Shown here in pieces: positions 1 through 6,087 of a stretch of 10,113 bases of DNA. The DNA comes from Phycisphaerales bacterium (lineage in GTDB: Bacteria > Pseudomonadota > Gammaproteobacteria > Competibacterales > Competibacteraceae), in the NCBI GenBank assembly GCA_014879435.1, contig JACSSB010000151.1, positions 1 through 10,113 on the forward strand. The letters are read 5' to 3'. Within the stretch, counting starts at the first letter, position 1; every line of letters begins with the position of its first letter. Made by a program: the position numbers and the translations under genes. The notes under the pieces were generated by a model. It made no database searches, was not told the origin of the DNA, and saw only the letters and a program-made list of their open reading frames with translations.

Positions 1-69
1 GGGGGTTGGCTGGAACGCCAGGTTCAGGGCTGGCTGGCTGCCCTGCGCGATAATCACAGGCTCAGCTAA
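1..69 (+). CDS. Possible 3' end of an unidentified plus-strand gene
   Basis: Frame 1 is open from the first base to a TAA at 67-69, giving 22 residues rich in W, L, R and Q and ending in HRLS. If real, it is the tail of a gene converging on gltA, whose stop lies about 100 bases further on. The hairpin at 105-137 would then sit between two convergent genes. Frame 2 is also open, to a TAG at 71-73, so an open frame this short proves little. No family can be recognised. Confidence 0.25.
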   Translation, partial: GGWLERQVQGWLAALRDNHRLS

Positions 70-104
70 CTAGTAGCGGCGGGGAATCGCTACGACTAAC
101 TGGC

Positions 105-137
105 TTCCCGCCAAGCTCCCAAGAACCTCGGCGGGAA
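105..137. terminator. Hairpin downstream of gltA, possible terminator
   Basis: TTCCCGCC (105-112) and GGCGGGAA (130-137) are perfect 8-base inverted arms around a 17-base loop, about 30 bases past the gltA stop codon. A second small hairpin, GTAGCG/CGCTAC, lies at 73-93. Its loop includes GGCGGGGAA, which could pair with the 105-112 arm instead. Neither stem is followed by a clear T run on either strand, so this is not a textbook intrinsic terminator. It may be an mRNA 3'-end stem or a weak two-way terminator. Confidence 0.35.
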
Positions 138-167
138 ACCACACTCACTAACGTGGTCGCAATCCGC

Positions 168-1454
168 TTAACGCTGATCGATCGGCACGTAGTCCTGAAT
201 GGTGTTACCGATATAGATCTGCCGTGGCCGATTGAGGCGAGCCTTCGGATTGTCGTGGATTTCCTTCCAGTTGGCGATCCAACCCGGCATCCGGCCGATG
301 GCAAACATCACGGTGAACATGTTGAGAGGGATACCCATGGCACGCAGGATGATACCGCTGTAGAAGTCCACGTTTGGATACAGCTTGCGCTCGACGAAAT
401 AGGGATCGTTCAGCGCCACATCTTCCAGTTCGCCTGCAATCTCCAGCAACGGATCTTGGATATTCAGTCTGGCCAGCATCTTGTCTGCCGCCGCCTTGAG
501 AATCTTGGAGCGGGGATCGAAGTTCTTGTAGACCCGATGACCGAAGCCCATCAAGCGCAACTTGGAATCCTTCTCCTTAACCTTGGCGACATAATCGGAC
601 ACTTTCATTCCGGACTGGCTGATGAACTCCAGCATCTCGATCACTGCCACGTTGGCACCACCATGCAGTGGTCCCCATAGCGCGCACACTCCTGCCGCGC
701 AACTGGCGAACATGTTGGCTCCGCTGGAGGCGACCATCCGCACCGTACTGGTCGAGCAGTTCTGCTCATGGTCGGCATGCAGAATCAAAAATAGCGAAAG
801 GGCATGGATGATTTCCGGATCGGGTTCGTATTCCCCATAAGGCAGGGAAAACATCATGTGCAAGAAATTCTTACAGTAACTGTATTCGGGATGCGGGTAC
901 ATCAACGGCTGGCCGATGGACATCTTGTAGCTAGCGGCTGCGATGGTACGCACCTTAGAGATGATGCGCGCCGCCGCCCGCTCCAAGGTGGTATCGTCCT
1001 CGATGTCCATCATGTCCGGCTCGTAACAGCTCATGGCGTTGATCATCGCCGACAAGATCGCCATCGGATGCGCGTTGGGCGGAAATCCTTCGAAATTGTT
1101 GCGCAAGCTCTCGTGTAACATCTCGTTGGCAGTCAGCCGAGTTCGAAAGCGCTGTAGTTCCTCCGCTGTGGGGAGGCGTCCCCAAATCACCAGCCAAGCA
1201 GTCTCGATGAACGAGGCTTTTTCGGCCAGTTGTTCGATCGGAATTCCGCGATAGCGCAAAATACCTTTATCACCATCGATATAGGTGATCGCCGAGGTGC
1301 AAGAACCCGTGTTGCCATAACCCTCGTCCAGCGTGATATAGCCCGTGCGATCACGCAATGTGGTGATATCGATCCCTCGCTCGTTTTCGGTTCCTTCGAC
1401 GGTGGGGAAGTCATAGGACTTGCCATCCAATTCAATGCGACACGTATGGCTCAT
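168..1454 (-). CDS. gltA: Citrate synthase, type II
   Basis: This is a 428-residue citrate synthase, the usual length of the hexameric type II enzyme of Gram-negative bacteria. It condenses oxaloacetate with acetyl-CoA to citrate, the entry step of the TCA cycle, in the cytoplasm. The catalytic residues are in place: H264 in GPLHGG, H306 in GFGHRVYK and D363 in NVDFYSG. The conserved IGRMPGW stretch is at about 386-392, and the protein ends near the typical RPRQIYIG segment. The start is the ATG at 1454, with a purine-rich CGGAGTCC about 6 bases upstream. It is transcribed leftward, with dedA upstream on the same strand 181 bases away. A TATAAT box inside that gap suggests its own promoter and a leader of roughly 135-140 bases. 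No sign of truncation or frameshift. Confidence 0.97.
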   Translation of the reverse strand: MSHTCRIELDGKSYDFPTVEGTENERGIDITTLRDRTGYITLDEGYGNTGSCTSAITYIDGDKGILRYRGIPIEQLAEKASFIETAWLVIWGRLPTAEELQRFRTRLTANEMLHESLRNNFEGFPPNAHPMAILSAMINAMSCYEPDMMDIEDDTTLERAAARIISKVRTIAAASYKMSIGQPLMYPHPEYSYCKNFLHMMFSLPYGEYEPDPEIIHALSLFLILHADHEQNCSTSTVRMVASSGANMFASCAAGVCALWGPLHGGANVAVIEMLEFISQSGMKVSDYVAKVKEKDSKLRLMGFGHRVYKNFDPRSKILKAAADKMLARLNIQDPLLEIAGELEDVALNDPYFVERKLYPNVDFYSGIILRAMGIPLNMFTVMFAIGRMPGWIANWKEIHDNPKARLNRPRQIYIGNTIQDYVPIDQR

Positions 1455-1517
1455 GGCTTGGACTCCGTTGATGAGGTTGAAGATGAAGTGCGTTTATCCC
1501 TACAAGAATAGTACTTA

Positions 1518-1544
1518 ATTTTCACGCATTATTTGCTTGAAAAT
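1518..1544. repeat. Inverted repeat in the gltA leader
   Basis: ATTTTCA (1518-1524) and TGAAAAT (1538-1544) are perfect 7-base arms 20 bases apart centre to centre, about two helical turns. The element lies between the presumed gltA promoter and the gltA start. The AT-rich symmetric half-sites could bind a dimeric regulator, but no known operator is recognised and chance remains possible. Confidence 0.3.
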
Positions 1545-1598
1545 GTCACCGAACAGATCAGGCATTCCGCCGTTTGCCAGACGGGGTATCAAGATCGA

Positions 1599-1625
1599 AT
1601 TATACAACGGCCGAATGCAGCACAA
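1599..1625 (-). promoter_or_regulatory. Candidate sigma-70 promoter for gltA
   Basis: On the minus strand a perfect TATAAT lies at 1604-1599. A TTGTGC hexamer is upstream at 1625-1620 with a 15-base spacer, shorter than the preferred 17. Transcription would start near 1592 and give gltA a leader of about 138 bases. The -10 match is perfect, but the -35 and spacing are poor. The promoter sits just past the dedA stop codon. Confidence 0.45.
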
Positions 1626-1635
1626 GCTTTCAACA

Positions 1636-2289
1636 TCATTCAGTCGACGCCTCCGCACCAGCACGGCGATGGCGCCAGTACTCGAATACTCCCGGCATGA
1701 TCGATAGCACGATAATGACCAGAATCACCAGAGTGAAGTTTCGTTTGACGAACGGCAGATTGCCGAAGAAATAGCCGCCGTACAGAAACGAAGCAGTCCA
1801 GGCGATAGCACCGACCACGTTATAAATTAGAAAGTGGCGGTAGCTCATGCTACCGGCTCCGGCCACGAACGGGGCGAAGGTACGTATGATCGGCACGAAG
1901 CGAGCGATGATGATGGTCTTGCCACCATGCCGCTCGAAAAACCGATGGGTGCGATCCAGATAGGCCTGCTTGAGCACCCGAGCGTCGGGACGGAACACCC
2001 TTTCTCCCAAGTAATGACCCACCGCGTAATTGACCGTGTCGCCCAGGATGGCGGCTACCGCTAACAGTAGAAACAGAGCGTGGATATTCATGGCGCCGAT
2101 GGCGGCCAGCGAACCCGCCGCGAATAACAGCGAATCACCCGGAAGAAACGGCGTCACTACCAAACCGGTTTCGCAGAACACGATCAAAAACAGGATAGCG
2201 TACAACCAACTCCCGTATTGACCGGCCAATTCTCTGAGATGCTGGTCGATATGCAGGAAGAACGAAAGCAGGTCGCTCAGAAAATCCAT
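1636..2289 (-). CDS. DedA family (VTT/SNARE-associated) inner membrane protein
   Basis: This 217-residue polytopic membrane protein is of normal length for the DedA family. Bacterial DedA proteins are needed for envelope homeostasis and proton-motive-force balance, and several act in lipid-carrier or phospholipid movement across the inner membrane. The family signature is clear. E40 lies in FCETGLVVTPFLPGD and D52 follows it. NYAVGHYLGERVF is at about 87-99, and the ARFVPIIRTFAP block at 129-140 carries R130 and R136. These acidic and arginine residues correspond to those shown to be essential in E. coli YqjA and YghB. Hydrophobic segments are at about 28-48, 53-85, 140-175 and 185-203, and the tail is short and charged. 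The start is the ATG at 2289, with a weak GGAT about 9 bases upstream. A 17-base palindrome lies 25 bases upstream of the start. Confidence 0.92.
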   Translation of the reverse strand: MDFLSDLLSFFLHIDQHLRELAGQYGSWLYAILFLIVFCETGLVVTPFLPGDSLLFAAGSLAAIGAMNIHALFLLLAVAAILGDTVNYAVGHYLGERVFRPDARVLKQAYLDRTHRFFERHGGKTIIIARFVPIIRTFAPFVAGAGSMSYRHFLIYNVVGAIAWTASFLYGGYFFGNLPFVKRNFTLVILVIIVLSIMPGVFEYWRHRRAGAEASTE

Positions 2290-2313
2290 GAGATAAATCC
2301 ATAGGTTAGATTA

Positions 2314-2330
2314 AAATGACGACGTCATTT
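2314..2330. promoter_or_regulatory. 17-bp palindrome upstream of dedA, candidate operator
   Basis: AAATGACG (2314-2321) and CGTCATTT (2323-2330) are perfect 8-base arms around one central base. The site lies in an AT-rich gap 25-41 bases upstream of the DedA start codon, just upstream of a TAATCT that could be a -10 box for the minus strand. Its position and symmetry fit a repressor site. The regulator is not identified. Confidence 0.45.
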
Positions 2331-2402
2331 ATCAGAAATGATGGAAAATCAGGAAATACGTTGTCAAATGAGAATGTTTCCGATATGAACTAAAATCTCA
2401 AC

Positions 2403-2666
2403 TTAATCGGCACAGTTGCACCATAATTCTGGGTCCAGCAACCCATCGTGCGGACTGCTGTCATCACCCCAAGCCGAGTGAGTTTTGAATCGCGGGCATG
2501 ACAGATCAACATCCTGCTGGGGATTGATGGAGATAACGGTAGTTTCTGTTCGCCCCCATTCATTTTTGGTGATGAATGGTGCCACGCTCAGATACTGGGT
2601 AGTGACGCCACTGTTGGCGAGAGCGCCGTTGGAATCCACGCTAGAGTCATCAGTCATGGCAAGCAT
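2403..2666 (-). CDS. Small hypothetical protein with a cysteine-containing tail
   Basis: This open frame encodes 87 residues, or 84 if it starts at the second ATG (2657), which gives an N-terminus beginning MTDDSS. I do not recognise it. It is acidic, rich in S, T, D and N, has no membrane segment, and has three cysteines near the end (one in LSCPRF, two in WCNCAD). Codon choice looks like ordinary genes of the window, and the opposite frame (2485-2682 on plus) gives a less natural protein. No good ribosome binding site precedes either ATG, which lowers confidence. A TATAGT on the minus strand near 2695 could be a -10 box. It lies 113 bases upstream of dedA on the same strand and diverges from the gene at 2805. 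If it is not a gene, 2290-2804 is a 515-base spacer holding only the inverted repeats noted here. Confidence 0.45.
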   Translation of the reverse strand: MLAMTDDSSVDSNGALANSGVTTQYLSVAPFITKNEWGRTETTVISINPQQDVDLSCPRFKTHSAWGDDSSPHDGLLDPELWCNCAD

Positions 2667-2700
2667 CCAAGCGGTTGTCTAATCTGATCACTATACAGGA

Positions 2701-2749
2701 AATCCGCCAACGGGCAGACCACTACAATCAGACCCGATCAAGGCGGATT
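2701..2749. repeat. Inverted repeat between divergent genes
   Basis: AATCCGCC (2701-2708) and GGCGGATT (2742-2749) are perfect 8-base inverted arms separated by 33 bases. They lie between the small minus-strand gene and the plus-strand three-gene set. The pair could be a split operator for a divergent promoter or a long-loop stem. Neither role is shown. Confidence 0.35.
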
Positions 2750-2804
2750 GACCGATGCGAAAGGATTCAACCCAACCTCATGCCGTCAAAAGGATCCTTC
2801 TATC

Positions 2805-3359
2805 GTGCTGACCCATAATCCGACGATCAACCGGCGCAAGGTGACCCAGCCGCAGCTAAGACTGGGACTGGGACTGGGACTGGGGCTGGTGCTAGCGATC
2901 AGTCAGGCCGCATCTGCCTGGACACTGGCCTTGCAACCCGATCCTATCACTCACCAAACCCGATGCCTGCTCAGCAGCGCCACGCAAATCACCTCGGACG
3001 GTTACGACACCACTCCAGTGACCCTGGTGTACAACGGCACTCTCCTACTGGCGATCACCGAGTCGGAACTTGATTTATCTTTCAATGATTTGAAACTAGT
3101 AATAGATGAAAATCCACCGCTCCGCTCCGATAAGACTGATCACAACATGATCGTAATCTTCGATCAGAATGTACCGGAATTGATCGAGCAATTTCGCAAG
3201 GGGCACAAAACCACCGTGTATTTACGGTTCTGGCCCACTTGGCCGGTCACGCAGCTATTTCCCGTCACGTTCAGCCTCATCGGTTTCAGCAAGGCCCTCG
3301 ATGGTATGAACAACAACTGTCAGCCACAAGCCAGCGTCATGCGCGCTGGACCGGGTTGA
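2805..3359 (+). CDS. Secreted hypothetical protein, weakly IalB-like
   Basis: From a GTG at 2805 this encodes 184 residues. An AAAGGA lies about 11 bases upstream of that GTG. A TTG at 2748 would add 19 residues and make the signal peptide too long. The N-terminus has a basic stretch (RRK), a hydrophobic core made of repeated Leu-Gly pairs, and an ASA cleavage site near residue 38, so the protein should be exported to the periplasm. The mature part is about 146 residues with two cysteines (54 and 172) that could form a disulfide. The later part has beta-rich blocks and ends with FSLIGFSKALDGM. That pattern resembles the C-terminal part of invasion-associated locus B (IalB) type proteins, but the similarity is from memory and weak. 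It ends 16 bases before the haem sensor gene, so it is probably the first gene of that operon and perhaps a periplasmic partner. Confidence 0.7.
   Translation: MLTHNPTINRRKVTQPQLRLGLGLGLGLVLAISQAASAWTLALQPDPITHQTRCLLSSATQITSDGYDTTPVTLVYNGTLLLAITESELDLSFNDLKLVIDENPPLRSDKTDHNMIVIFDQNVPELIEQFRKGHKTTVYLRFWPTWPVTQLFPVTFSLIGFSKALDGMNNNCQPQASVMRAGPG
2861..2884 (+). repeat. Hexanucleotide tandem repeat in a signal peptide
   Basis: Four perfect copies of ACTGGG (24 bases), followed by a degenerate fifth copy, encode the Leu-Gly pairs that form the hydrophobic core of the signal peptide of the gene at 2805. Gain or loss of a unit would change the core by two residues without shifting the frame. Confidence 0.85.
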
Positions 3360-3375
3360 ATAAGGAGCCTATCAC

Positions 3376-4248
3376 ATGGGTTTGCGCATGAAGTTCAATC
3401 TGGTCTTGCTGCTGGCATTCGCCATCGGCTTAGCGCTGACTGCCTATCTGTCCGATCATCTGCTCAAGGAAAATGCCCGCGAAGAAGTGGTTCAGAATGC
3501 TCGGATCATGATCGAAAGCGCGCTGGGTGCCCGTGGCTACACCGCCAAGCACATCCAGCCACTGTTGACCCTGCAGATGAAACGGCAATTCCGTCCAGAA
3601 TCGGTGTCGGCCTATGCCGCCGCACAAATCTTCAAGGCTCTACGTGAGCGACACCCCGACTACACCTACAAGGAAGCTGCGCTCAACCCAACCAATCCCA
3701 CCGACCGTGCCAGCGACTGGGAAGCCGACATCATTAACGAATTCCGCAACAAAGCCGACCAAAAGGAATTGGTCGTCGAACGTGACACCCCGACTGGACG
3801 GATGCTGAACCTAGCACGGCCATTGGGTATTTACGACCAGGGTTGCTTGATCTGCCATGGCCGAGTCGAAGACGCCCCCAAGACCATGACCGATATCTAC
3901 GGCGTTAACAACGGTTTTGGCTGGAAAATGGGTGAAATCATCGGCGCGCAAGTGGTGACGGTGCCAATGTCGGTGCCGCTGGAACGCGCCCGACGGACCT
4001 TTACTACTTTCATGATCCTGCTAGGTGGAGTGTTCGTCTTACTCTTGTTACTGCTCAATATCCTGTTGCATTTCGTGGTGATCCGACCGGTAAAGCGGAT
4101 GTCGGAGATTGCTGGCGAAGTGAGTATGGGCAAACAGGATGTACCGGAATACGTCCGTCATGGCTCCGATGAAATCGCCTCCTTATCACAGTCCTTCAAT
4201 CGAATGCGGCTCAGTCTGGAAAATGCCATGAAGATGCTGGGCGAATAA
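3376..4248 (+). CDS. Membrane c-type haem sensor, Tll0287-like (DUF3365) domain with HAMP
   Basis: This 290-residue protein starts at ATG 3376 with a strong AAGGAG 8 bases upstream; the ATG at 3388 is an alternative. A first membrane segment is at about 7-26. A periplasmic domain follows (about 27-208) with CLICHG at 157-162, a CXXCH site for covalent haem attachment (C157, C160, H161). The RPLGIYDQGCLICHG context is typical of Tll0287-like/DUF3365 domains. A second membrane segment (about 212-235) leads into a HAMP domain (about 236-286), with P238 near its start and the DEIASLSQSFNRM block. The protein then stops: there is no kinase, cyclase or methyl-accepting domain. The Ser/Thr kinase starts 19 bases downstream, so it probably senses redox state, haem or a gas in the periplasm and passes the signal to the kinase. 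A single CXXCH with HAMP argues for sensing, not electron transfer. Confidence 0.88.
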   Translation: MGLRMKFNLVLLLAFAIGLALTAYLSDHLLKENAREEVVQNARIMIESALGARGYTAKHIQPLLTLQMKRQFRPESVSAYAAAQIFKALRERHPDYTYKEAALNPTNPTDRASDWEADIINEFRNKADQKELVVERDTPTGRMLNLARPLGIYDQGCLICHGRVEDAPKTMTDIYGVNNGFGWKMGEIIGAQVVTVPMSVPLERARRTFTTFMILLGGVFVLLLLLLNILLHFVVIRPVKRMSEIAGEVSMGKQDVPEYVRHGSDEIASLSQSFNRMRLSLENAMKMLGE

Positions 4249-4266
4249 GGCGAATAAGGCGAATAA
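4240..4266 (+). repeat. Triplicated 9-bp repeat across a stop codon and ribosome binding site
   Basis: Three perfect head-to-tail copies of GGCGAATAA occupy 4240-4266. The first contains the last codon and stop of the haem sensor gene. The next two repeat the stop in the same frame (TAA at 4246, 4255 and 4264). The last junction gives an AAGG about 8 bases before the kinase ATG at 4268, so the repeat sets the spacing and Shine-Dalgarno of the kinase gene. Confidence 0.9.
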
Positions 4267-4267
4267 A

Positions 4268-5677
4268 ATGAATGATGGTGGCGACACCAATATCAGCGCC
4301 ACGCTGCCACCACACATCGGCCGTTACCGTGTGATCGGAGTGCTGGGCCGTGGCGCCATGGGTGTGGTTTACCGGGCGCATGATGCGGCGATTGATCGCG
4401 AGGTAGCGATCAAAACCATCCACCGTCGCCTGTTGCGCGGCGAGGAAGGCGCCGAATGGCTGGAGCGATTTCGCCGCGAAGTGCGTGCTGCGGGTCGCTG
4501 CCTGCATCCCAACATCGTCACCGTATTCGAATACGGCGAGGAAACCGGTGCGCCCTATATCGTCATGGAATACGTGCAGGGCCGGGAGTTGCGCGGCTAT
4601 CTCAAGGACCGTCAACCACTGCCACTGACCAATGCGGTGGCGATCATCATTCAAGTGTTGCAAGCACTCGGTCAAGCGCATAGCGCCGGGGTGGTGCATC
4701 GTGACATCAAGCCTGCCAATATCATTTTGCTGGCCGATGGTCAGGTCAAGGTCACCGATTTTGGCATCGCCCGGTTAGAGACCGGCAACAGCATGACCCA
4801 ATGTGGCATGACGGTTGGTACTCCTGGCTACATGGCGCCGGAACAATTCCAAGGGCGTGAGGCCGACCGGCGCGCCGATCTGTACGCCGCCGGTGTGGTG
4901 TTGTTTGAACTGTTAACCGGTACTCGGCCGTTTACGGGACGTGGCGCCAGTGAGCTGATGTATCAGGTCTTAAACGAGCCGCCGTTAGTGGCGACACGGC
5001 TGAATCCTCTGCTCCCATCCGAACTCGATGCTGTGTTGAACAAGGCACTGGCTAAAACGCCAGATACGCGATTTCAGAGTGCTGCCGAATTCATTACCGC
5101 GTTGGAAAACACCCGACTCGTAGAGCGCGAGGCGGCCGCTGATGGCTCCACCGTGCTCCGAGTTGCATCAGTAGAAGCACCACAAGTACCGGCCGAGGCC
5201 GCTCATTCGCACGGTTGGGACCCGACACTGTTAGCCCAAACCGAGCGACTCCTGACCGAGATTTTAGGGCCGATGGCCCGAGTGTTGGTGCGCAGAACCG
5301 CGCAACAGGTGGGAAGTCCAGCGGAATTGGTACAGCAATTAGCAGCGTCCATTCCCGGCGAGCAGGAGCGCCTGCTGTTCCAACGACGGATGCGTGCAGT
5401 AATCGGCGGCACCATCACGGGCATGATGACCCACACCGCATCGTCGAAAATGGGTAGCCAGGTCAGTGGATCACTGGGTTCTTTCGATCAGAGCGTACTG
5501 GAAACTGCTCGTCGGGACCTTGCGGTTTATCTAGGACCTATCGCCAAGGTGTTAGTCAAACAGGCGGCCACTAAAGCCCATAATCCGCAAGAGCTCTACC
5601 AGCAACTGGCCACACACATCCCCACCTCCGCTGACCGCCAAGCATTTCTTAAACACACTCCCGCAATAGCCGACTGA
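4268..5677 (+). CDS. Hanks-type Ser/Thr protein kinase with duplicated C-terminal module
   Basis: This 469-residue protein has a complete eukaryotic-like kinase domain at about 20-280. The glycine loop is GRGAMG (27-32), the ATP lysine K49 is in VAIK, and the alpha-C glutamate E71 is in RREV. The catalytic loop is HRDIKPAN (144-151), the metal-binding DFG is 164-166, and the activation segment has GTPGYMAPE (184-192). D204 and R268 complete the fold, so it should be active. It phosphorylates Ser/Thr of unknown targets. No membrane helix is visible, so it is predicted cytosolic, unlike PknB. After a linker (about 285-320), two copies of a 42-residue module follow (333-374 and 422-463), 19 of 42 identical, each starting LGPxAxVLV and containing QQLA and IP. 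The module may bind a partner or oligomerise; this is inference. It starts 19 bases after the haem sensor gene and probably shares its transcript. Confidence 0.95.
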   Translation: MNDGGDTNISATLPPHIGRYRVIGVLGRGAMGVVYRAHDAAIDREVAIKTIHRRLLRGEEGAEWLERFRREVRAAGRCLHPNIVTVFEYGEETGAPYIVMEYVQGRELRGYLKDRQPLPLTNAVAIIIQVLQALGQAHSAGVVHRDIKPANIILLADGQVKVTDFGIARLETGNSMTQCGMTVGTPGYMAPEQFQGREADRRADLYAAGVVLFELLTGTRPFTGRGASELMYQVLNEPPLVATRLNPLLPSELDAVLNKALAKTPDTRFQSAAEFITALENTRLVEREAAADGSTVLRVASVEAPQVPAEAAHSHGWDPTLLAQTERLLTEILGPMARVLVRRTAQQVGSPAELVQQLAASIPGEQERLLFQRRMRAVIGGTITGMMTHTASSKMGSQVSGSLGSFDQSVLETARRDLAVYLGPIAKVLVKQAATKAHNPQELYQQLATHIPTSADRQAFLKHTPAIAD

Positions 5678-5741
5678 AAGCCAGTAGCCCTTGGCCAGAA
5701 AAAGCGCGAACCCGCCAGCAGCTCCTCACACCACCGTGTAT

Positions 5742-5757
5742 TATTGCAACCGCAATA
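5742..5757. promoter_or_regulatory. Inverted repeat upstream of small secreted-protein genes
   Basis: TATTGC (5742-5747) and GCAATA (5752-5757) are perfect arms around AACC, in the 128-base gap after the kinase gene. The left arm overlaps a TATTAT (5739-5744) that could be a -10 box, so a bound protein would block it. No regulator is identified. Confidence 0.4.
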
Positions 5758-5777
5758 GAAAACGACAGAAAACGACA
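5758..5777 (+). repeat. Tandem 10-bp direct repeat
   Basis: Two perfect adjacent copies of GAAAACGACA begin directly after the inverted repeat at 5742-5757, about 30 bases before the secreted-protein gene at 5806. A 10-base period is one helical turn, which suits a regulator that binds direct repeats on one face of the DNA. Confidence 0.6.
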
Positions 5778-5805
5778 CAAATCCGTTGAACCATTCGAGG
5801 GCGAT

Positions 5806-6087
5806 ATGACAATCACTTGGCGTTTGTTCGGTGCCGTCATGGCGATCCTGTTGGCCGGAGGGGCTGAGGCGCAAAACTGCTCCATCCTGGAACGACGACC
5901 GATCGATAGCATGGATGGCGGATGGAGCGGTTACTGTTCCAATAATGGACAGGCCATCACCTGCACCTATACCCCCGGCGAAGGCTGGACTTGTGAAGGA
6001 TCACAAGGCACTTATACCGGCATGGGCGCATCACAACAGTTGATCGACCAGGCTTGTGGCTGTTCGATTACGGATATCGAGGAATGA
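5806..6087 (+). CDS. Small secreted cysteine-rich protein
   Basis: This 93-residue protein starts at ATG 5806, with a GAGG 5 bases upstream. It has a clear signal peptide ending AEA-QN at about residues 20-24, leaving a mature protein of about 71 residues. That part has six cysteines (25, 44, 53, 63, 84, 86) and is rich in G, S and T. Six cysteines in so small an exported protein suggest up to three disulfide bonds and a compact, stable periplasmic or extracellular fold. The middle (WSGYCSNNGQAITCTY) looks like short beta strands. I do not recognise the family. Its stop overlaps the next start as ATGA, so the two products are translationally coupled. It follows the kinase gene by 128 bases with repeats in between, and may have its own promoter. 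Confidence 0.75.
   Translation: MTITWRLFGAVMAILLAGGAEAQNCSILERRPIDSMDGGWSGYCSNNGQAITCTYTPGEGWTCEGSQGTYTGMGASQQLIDQACGCSITDIEE

Noticed and set aside
25..45. CAGGGC/GCCCTG hairpin near the window start
   Set aside because: The 6-base stem has no T run and lies before the possible stop at 67-69, so it is probably part of coding sequence.
153..1118. Two plus-strand open frames opposite gltA (153-680 and 804-1118)
   Set aside because: They lie wholly antisense to a clear citrate synthase gene and read as chance frames with no recognisable motif.
3376..4248. Reading the CXXCH protein as an electron-carrying cytochrome c
   Set aside because: The CXXCH is embedded in a larger periplasmic sensor domain between two membrane segments and is followed by HAMP, which points to signalling.
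4211..4699. A 162-residue minus-strand open frame
   Set aside because: It is antisense to the start of the kinase gene, whose motifs are unambiguous; the frame is rich in H and Q, as expected of a shadow.
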